This document shows positions 58,173-64,000 of a stretch of DNA of 64,000 nt, in pieces. The stretch spans positions 27,419 through 91,418 of the forward strand of contig QANT01007188.1 in NCBI GenBank assembly GCA_003254885.1, read 5' to 3'. Numbering within the stretch: position 1 is the stretch's first letter; each line of letters opens with the position of its first letter. Under the pieces are notes generated by a model, which made no database searches, was not told the origin of the DNA, and saw only the letters and a list, made by a program, of their open reading frames with translations. Origin of the DNA: Purshia tridentata. Its lineage: Eukaryota; Streptophyta; Magnoliopsida; Rosales; Rosaceae. The translations under genes were made by a program, and so were the position numbers.

Positions 58173-60200
58173 AGTGGGGTGTCTTCTAGACGGAGAGGCT
58201 AGAGCAGCAGACCTCTTTCATTTGTTGTGTACTTCTCCTGTTTGAGCTTCGGCCACCCCATAAAATAGTACCAAAAAGAAAAGTATCAAATCATGTCATG
58301 TCCTTGCTCAACAAATTAGGTGTCATAAAACTCTAAAAATCACTAATTCTTAAACCTCAACTCTCTTGGAGAGGTCATTCTGTAGATCTTCTCAATCTCC
58401 TAAAGATGACGACCTGTTTTTCGAAAAAGTCCACGATCTCTTGGACATTTTTTAGAAGTCTTCAATACCCAATGTGAACTTGAGTAATTCGACGGTAATA
58501 TTACCCATATACTCAATCAAATGTTATTCACTAGACCAAATAGCCAATTGTAATAATTAATTAAGTGAACAAATCTATTGACTTTTCCTCCAAGCAACAA
58601 TATGACATGAATTTCTATTTTCAAAGGGAATTTGATTGTGTAGGTGTTTTGGTTTCCTGTTTCTATTTTTGTGTATGGGTTTGTCTCTTGTGTTGTTTAG
58701 GTCCGTTTGTCTTTGGACATTAGGCCTCTCTTTCTTGTAATGAGTCTTATCTATATAATACCTCTTTTTTTTTTTTATAATAATAAAAGAGTCTTGTGAG
58801 TCTTGTGACTTATGATTTTGATTGGATTGATATGGGGGGGAAAAAAAAATTCATTTTTGAAAGAGATCAAATCGGAGGCAGCAATATTTGCAACTTATCA
58901 TAATGTATCCCATGCTATAATATTGTCTTTTAACTATCTGATATGTGGATTGATAAGCTCGGCTTCGGTGGTGGTGATCATGGCCAAGAGAGAGGAAGAA
59001 ATGAAGTGAATCATGGTTTTGGGTTTGGATTTGAGTTTTTTTTTTTTCTTTTTATTATTTGGGAATCGTGGGTTTGGAATATTTTGTTTAAGGCCAGATT
59101 TGTTGAGATTTTTAGATTTTTTTTTTTTTTTGCCATTTACAAACAGATGAATAAAATTGAGTTTTTAATCCTTCCCTTTAATAAAAAGTAAGTAAATGCA
59201 ACCTGCCTTTCGAGTCATGATCATAAAAACTCAGCACTAATCTCTAAAGAGAGGGGGGAGGCAAGACAAGACCTCATGTCTCCTGAGCTTCAGCAAAAGG
59301 AGTACACACCTTTCAGTAGTGCTCAACTGCTGCTACAACCATCACACGAGTATGAAAGAAATGTGTTCGGGCATGACATCCATGAATCATGCCTATTTCT
59401 GTTCATTCTTATAACTTATAACGAGAGTGGACACTACTCTTCTAGTAATAAATTTTGCATGTACACAATTTATATGAGTGAAGTTTCAGAGTTTCTAACT
59501 TGATTTTAGATGCATATAGCTATGAGTCTAAGACATAACTATAATACATATTTACTACATTTTTCTCCTAAAAACATTAATCTTGAAAAAGAAAAAAAAA
59601 AAAAAGGAGAGGCGTTATTCACGCTCTCCTGTATAACTTTACACTCTTGTAAAAGTGTATTCTACAAGTGTGTAAAGATTAAACGGTTAGCTAACTTCAC
59701 GAGGAACGCAAATAACATTTTGAGAAAAAAATTAAGTATTTACAATAATTAAGAAAATGCTCAGCTCCTGCTAAGTGAAACTAAATTTGTTTTTTTTTTT
59801 AGGAGAAACTAAAATTAATTCTCCACTGACAGCTTACATATGGGCAATTTTTTTCCCCTACAGTTACACTATATGGTCATGAACTTCAACACCCAGATCC
59901 TAATTTTGCAAGCATTAATTGAGAAAAATAATATTTAATTAAGCTGTGGATATATATATAGGGTCACACATTACATGCATACCTAGCTACAGAGCTACAG
60001 AGCTAAAAGCCTAAAACCGTGCCTAAAATCCCTGGTGGTAGCTAGGCTTACCTGCCTTTCTGGGCAACACAACCTTCCCTTTAAACCCGCCTATTGGTCA
60101 GTGCAAGTACAGTGACATTCAACCAAAAGCTACCAATGCCTAATCTGTCTTTTCTCACAGACGGTACTGCAAATTTCTGTGTTCATACTCTTATAGTATA
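58173..60200. other. Gene-free AT-rich DNA
   Basis: No supported gene. Around 58640-58800 a segment ends TATAATACCTC, then poly-T and TAATAATAAAAG, somewhat like the 3' tail of a non-LTR retroelement, but the evidence is weak. Small frames at 58812-59752 have no domains. Confidence 0.4.
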
Positions 60201-60885
60201 GCCTGCATAGGAAGAAGAACAAGACAAGGCTGAGGCTGATCAGCCTCTGTATGTGCTCTTCTTAGGGAATAAATGAAAGGGAGAGTAATGGTGGTCTAAT
60301 TTGCATTAAGAACAAGAATTACAAGCTTTTAGGTAGTCAATAAATTCCAGAGCTGCAACAAAAAAGAAATTTAATAAAACTGAAAGAAAAAAATATAAAG
60401 AAGGAAAGAAAGAAGAATCTTACCCTAATCATGAATTTCTGTCTTAATTCCTTTCATTATGTATAATTCTGTGACCAACTTTTCAAGATCCTGCAATTTA
60501 AACCCACCTGCATGAAAAAGAAAAGGCAAAAATCACATGAGAAACTCAAAAGTATATGTGTTATAGAGCTGCAATGAGGATGTTGTTGCAGAATTGCAGG
60601 GTTGAGCAGTAGGAGAAGATGGAAATGTGTTTTTGAACAATTCAGACCCTGCCAGTGATTTTTCACAGCTTTCCTGAACTGTATACATGTCTTTGTGTTC
60701 TTGGAACCACTACATGAAAAATCTCTGCTAGAATTCCTAATATACGCACTGCACAGTTCAAGAAAGCTGTGGAAAATCACAAGGAGGATCATCTCTACAC
60801 ACACACTTGAAGAATTCATCAACTAGCATCTGATGTGTTTGCAATGAGTTTGAGGGAAAAACAAAGATAGACCAAGTGGGTTGAT
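60201..60885 (-). ncRNA. MIR396: Predicted pri-miR396 transcript (limits approximate)
   Basis: A TATAAATA box on the minus strand at 60905-60912 lies about 130 bp above the miR396 sequence, so transcription should begin near 60880. The transcript is non-coding apart from a chance 121-codon frame. The 3' limit is not known; I have extended it over the moderately conserved-looking stretch to about 60200. Confidence 0.55.
60655..60780 (-). ncRNA. MIR396: MIR396 precursor hairpin (miR396a type)
   Basis: The mature 21-mer, TTCCACAGC...TTGAACTG, is present exactly on the minus strand at 60774-60754 on the 5' arm. The 3' arm at 60681-60655 pairs with it over a 27-base stretch with one G-U pair and one C-A mismatch (CAGTTCAGGAAAGCTGTG). 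The loop is about 72 nt. The mature sequence equals plant miR396a, which represses GROWTH-REGULATING FACTOR transcription factors and so limits leaf and root cell proliferation. DCL1 processing and a 2-nt overhang are expected but not visible. A protein-like frame over the same DNA is incidental. Confidence 0.95.
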
Positions 60886-60904
60886 TGATGCAGAATTGAG
60901 AGGT

Positions 60905-60912
60905 TATTTATA
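60905..60912 (-). promoter_or_regulatory. TATA box of the MIR396 gene
   Basis: TATAAATA on the minus strand, about 130 bp above the mature miRNA, as expected for a Pol II plant MIR gene. Confidence 0.65.
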
Positions 60913-61936
60913 GAATAAGATGTCTGTGTGCTCTGATGATCCACCAGTTACATTTTAGCACATCAGCAACAAACACAATTTGGACCCACCACTTGGCACC
61001 ACCATTTTGGCCATAATTAATTGAAAGCAGGTTGATTAGGTAACTAATTACTTTTTTCATTAAATTTTGGGAGGAGAAAGAACTTGTGATGAGGATGTTA
61101 TCATATTTGGTTTAGAGATTGAATTTTTTGATAGTTGGATCTGATTTAGAGATTGAATTCTGTGTGCCATCACTATTAGGAAAGATGCATGAAAGGGCCA
61201 TATCTAAAACTTTAACATACATTAAATGCAATCTCCATATTTTTCTTCTCCCATTTTATGAAATGTGTCTGCAAAAGGATGGATTTGCTTGCCTAATCAA
61301 ATCTGTAATGGCCTCGATATTCATGCCGATCGATCAGTACATAAATGCATGGAAAAGTGTTCTGAGAGTGCGTTTCACGTGGATCTCACAACATTACAAA
61401 AATATTTTTAAGAACGCGTGAATTTCATGTACAAAGTTAACGTTTTGTGTACACTTAATATTAGAAATTTGAGATGAATGTTTTTCTATATAAGTATATA
61501 TAAGCATGTTAAACCAACAGTGATGCTAATTTTCTTAAAAATCCAAATTTACTAGTCTAAACTCTAATGTGATGAAGAATATAATTAACATTTTGAATGG
61601 ACTTTCTCTTCTTCAATAAGGTTGTAGACCTGTAGTAAGTAACTTTAAAAGTCCAAAAGAGAAATTTACCAGAAAAGAAAGCTAAAAAGAAAAGCTTCTG
61701 AGATTTGCTTTTCTAAAATTTTCAGATATAAGTGGGTTATTTTGGAGCTTGGCAGGCGTGGAAGTTTGTACTCTTTATGGCTAAAATTGGATTTTCTTTC
61801 ATTGGCTGCTATGTGTCGTACCAGTCTTAACGTCGAATTATTTCTTGGGATCCGAGTAGAGTAGGATATTATCTATATGGTCAGATTTATCTTTAATCAA
61901 ATTGTTAATCAATAATTCAAATTTGAAAGCACCAAA
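60913..61936. other. MIR396 upstream region and AT-rich spacer
   Basis: The first few hundred bases are the likely promoter of MIR396. Beyond about 61400 the DNA is AT-rich with no supported feature. A frame at 61119-61421 has no recognisable domain. Confidence 0.45.
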
Positions 61937-62144
61937 TTATAACAACCATTACATAAGAATGAGGCAAACAAGCTTGCCTGCTTATTATGACAAATTGAGC
62001 ATTGCCCTTTTACATGACTCATTAGGAACACTAGCAACAATTATAACAACCATTACATAAGAATGAGGCAAACAAGCTTGCCTGCTTATTATGACAAATT
62101 GAGCATTGCCCTTTTACATGACTCATTAGGAACACTAGCAACAA
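61937..62144. repeat. 104-bp tandem duplication in the 3' region of the HyPRP gene
   Basis: TTATAACAACCATTACATAA starts a unit at 61937 that repeats at 62041; the copies are essentially identical. The pair lies 84-291 bp beyond the stop codon of the minus-strand HyPRP gene, so it probably doubles part of its 3' UTR. The near-perfect identity means a very recent event or an assembly artefact. Confidence 0.92.
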
Positions 62145-62227
62145 ACAACAACAACAACGTACTGCACACATCCTAACAATCTAATAATAATTCAGAACAA
62201 TTTCAGCTCTAGAGCTCGAAATTGAGC

Positions 62228-62629
62228 TTATGCACATTTGAAACCAGGAGGCACTGTTTTTTGGCAAGCACTAACAAGCAAACTCAATGCAAGTGGAACA
62301 TCCAACTTCACAAGTCCTAGAACATTGGCCTTAATGACAGTGCAAAGACAAACGGCAGCCTCCAAATCAGCCAAGCCTTCAAGCAATGCACAGCAGTTGC
62401 TTGTTGGGGGTGTCCCAATTTGAAGGTTAATAAGTCCCAGAAGGTCCACACAAGCCCCTAACTTCAATGTGTCTTTAGGGCAGCTGGTTGCAGCAGGTGA
62501 AGGAGCAGGTGCTGCTGGGCTAGGCTTGGGGTGAGGCTTGCATTTGTTGCAAGCACTAGAGAATGTTGAAGAGTAGAAAAGGAGTGAAAAGATGAGAAGG
62601 GTTGCAGACAGCTTGTTAGAAGAGGCCAT
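62228..62629 (-). CDS. Hybrid proline-rich protein with 8-cysteine (LTP-like) domain, DC2.15/pEARLI1 type
   Basis: A single exon of 133 residues. An N-terminal signal peptide (MASSNKLSATLLIFSLLFYS, cut near SSTFSSA/C) is followed by a short proline-rich linker (KPHPKPSPAAPAPSPAA) and an eight-cysteine motif. The motif has the C...C...CC...CxC...C...C order: SCPKDTLKLGACVDLLG, SNCCALLEGL, AVCLCTVIKANVLGL, LVSACQKTVPPGFKCA. The family is secreted to the cell wall or plasma-membrane face and linked to growth, cold and defence responses. The linker is short for the family. The start at 62629 is the only Met before the signal peptide in this frame. All eight Cys are present. Confidence 0.93.
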   Translation of the reverse strand: MASSNKLSATLLIFSLLFYSSTFSSACNKCKPHPKPSPAAPAPSPAATSCPKDTLKLGACVDLLGLINLQIGTPPTSNCCALLEGLADLEAAVCLCTVIKANVLGLVKLDVPLALSLLVSACQKTVPPGFKCA

Positions 62630-64000
62630 GGATAGCTAGCTAAACTGGTAGACAGGAGGTTTAAGAGTACTTCAAGGGCTTTGGAGTGACTCATTTGAGG
62701 GAGGTGTGCCTCTATTTTAAAGGCAGATTGTGAGGTTGCTGTTGAGAATCTGATTGTGTGGAAGAGAGTAAAATTTAATGATAATGTACCGCGGGGGTTT
62801 TTTGTATGTTAGTGGGATGGGAAGTCAAGGGTTTTGGCTTTGTGTTAGGCCACTAGCTAGTAATGTATGAACAAGGCATATAAACCATATTACATTTTCT
62901 TTTTGGTATATCAGCGAAAGGGAATCAACCCTTTACCTATCTTAATTCTAGTCCATTTTTAAACCTCTCTCATCACTTCGGCTAACCCCAAAGACTTGTA
63001 GCTCTAACGGTAAATTGCTCGTAGTAGTTTTTAGGAATTGTTGTTTTTTAGGAATCCCAGTTTCGTGCTAGCAATTTTTTTGACTCCGATTTTTTGAACA
63101 TGCATGATGACTTACATGGCACATAACATGCATCAGTCATCTCATTTCGTACTTATAAGATGTCCACTGCTTTTGTAGTAACATATCATGTGAGGGCTCT
63201 GCACAACCCAGAAAGGGCTTTTCTTCACAGAACAATATTTTAAAAGGGTTGGAGTTCAACAGACTACTGTAACTCCACAAGTTCCATAATGGAACTTTTT
63301 ATATTTTATAATATTTAAAAACCTATTAAGGCTAAGGGGTTTATAGGTTGAAGTCCAATCCCAGAGTAATCTCAGGACAATAGCAAGTTAGCAACACCAT
63401 ATTTGGGGGTTTCTGCAAGAAAACTACCAAGTCAGTAATTGAAAGCAATTTGCCAATTTGCACTGGGATATAGCTCAGTAATGGCCTCCAGGTTGTGGAT
63501 TGTGACAAACATTAGGAGCTTTTGGCTTTTTGGTGGTTTTATTGTCTTGTATTTTGTTGGTTATTGGGATATTCTACATCAATTATTGAGAAAGCAATGT
63601 GGTGTAGATGAGGTTAGGTTCACATGGGATGGATACAATTGTCGGGGGCTGGGGACTACTGTACAAGATGAGCTCACCTCTTTGCTGTACAAGATGTAAT
63701 CATGTAATCCACATTTCAATTGTGTATTACAATTTTAGTGAATTTGGGTAAGAGTTGAAATACTTGTGGGATTAAGATGGGTTTTACTGCAAATATTTTT
63801 AACATGGATCAAGATGTGGAGTTTGTTTACTCAATCCACTGTTTTCTAGGCCCAAGCCTGCCCAAGGCTTTGGGTCCAACACTTGGAAAGTAAGCTTAGG
63901 AGTATGGGACATGCTGCGGCTATAATCTGCCAGACGGCCCAGGCCCTTATAACTAGGATATTGTTAAGGCCCAGGCTATACGGACCAACCTTTTCTGCTA
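62630..64000. other. HyPRP promoter and gene-free right end
   Basis: The first ~150 bp are the leader and promoter of the HyPRP gene (CTATTTTAAAGG at about 62711). Beyond, the sequence is moderately AT-rich. A frame at about 63439-63699 has no recognisable domain and begins at a non-ATG codon. Near the right edge the words GGCCCAGGC and AAGGCCCAGGCTATACGG recur, perhaps the edge of a repeat cut by the window. Confidence 0.4.

Noticed and set aside
58640-58800. Possible 3' end of a LINE
   Set aside because: Only a poly-T/TAATAATAAAA tail is suggestive; no reverse-transcriptase or endonuclease remains were seen.
60457-60822. 121-codon minus-strand protein
   Set aside because: It overlaps the MIR396 hairpin, starts at a non-ATG codon and has no recognisable domain.
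63439-63699. 86-codon plus-strand frame at the right end
   Set aside because: Non-ATG start, no domain I recognise, and no supporting exon structure.

Overview
The window is nuclear DNA from a flowering plant, almost certainly a eudicot. It has long AT-rich intergenic stretches, GT-AG introns, DNA-transposon remnants and plant-only families (Aux/IAA, CF0 b', KOC1-type kinase, malectin-LRR receptors, MIR396). Gene style and repeat content would fit a woody rosid such as Prunus or another Rosaceae, but that is a weak inference. Two single N bases sit in homopolymer runs (17377 and 25787), so this looks like a draft assembly.

Layout: CAP1/ECA4-type clathrin adaptor (796-2772, -); tRNA-Arg(CCG) (4504-4576, +); a kinase-less, frameshifted malectin-LRR receptor gene (4858-10008, -); a small hAT element inside a 63-bp duplication (10441-11132); an IAA29-like Aux/IAA gene (12413-13672, -); a long gene-free stretch; a UGNT1-like nucleotide-sugar transporter (18167-22756, +); a SNRNP25-like ubiquitin-fold protein (23827-26510, +); chloroplast ATP synthase b' (27208-27825, +); a KOC1-like kinase (30367-33942, +); the chloroplast coiled-coil protein MRC/PII1 (34981-38186, -); about 8 kb of repeats and promoter-like DNA; an APT5-like adenine phosphoribosyltransferase (46536-49210, +); the PX-domain protein EREL1 (50203-55462, -); a 1.3-kb hAT element (56847-58164); a MIR396 hairpin (60655-60780, -) that I found by eye; and a hybrid proline-rich 8-cysteine protein (62228-62629, -).

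From memory of Arabidopsis gene identities, eight genes follow one Arabidopsis chromosome 4 segment in order: At4g32285 (CAP1), At4g32280 (IAA29), At4g32272 (UGNT1), At4g32270 (ubiquitin-like), At4g32260 (b'), At4g32250 (KOC1), At4g32190 (MRC) and At4g32160 (EREL1). The tRNA, the LRR gene, APT, MIR396 and the HyPRP would be interruptions or additions. Several products act in chloroplasts (b', KOC1, MRC), but they are independent plant transcription units and not an operon.

I saw no sign of an unknown multi-gene system. The less ordinary items are the broken receptor gene, the MIR396 locus, a duplicated ACGT-box module upstream of MRC, an orphan promoter-like ACGT cluster near 44.4-44.9 kb, three elements with clear target-site duplications, and a run of 37 G. 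Exon edges were worked out by hand from splice consensus and frame, so a few may be off by a base or more.
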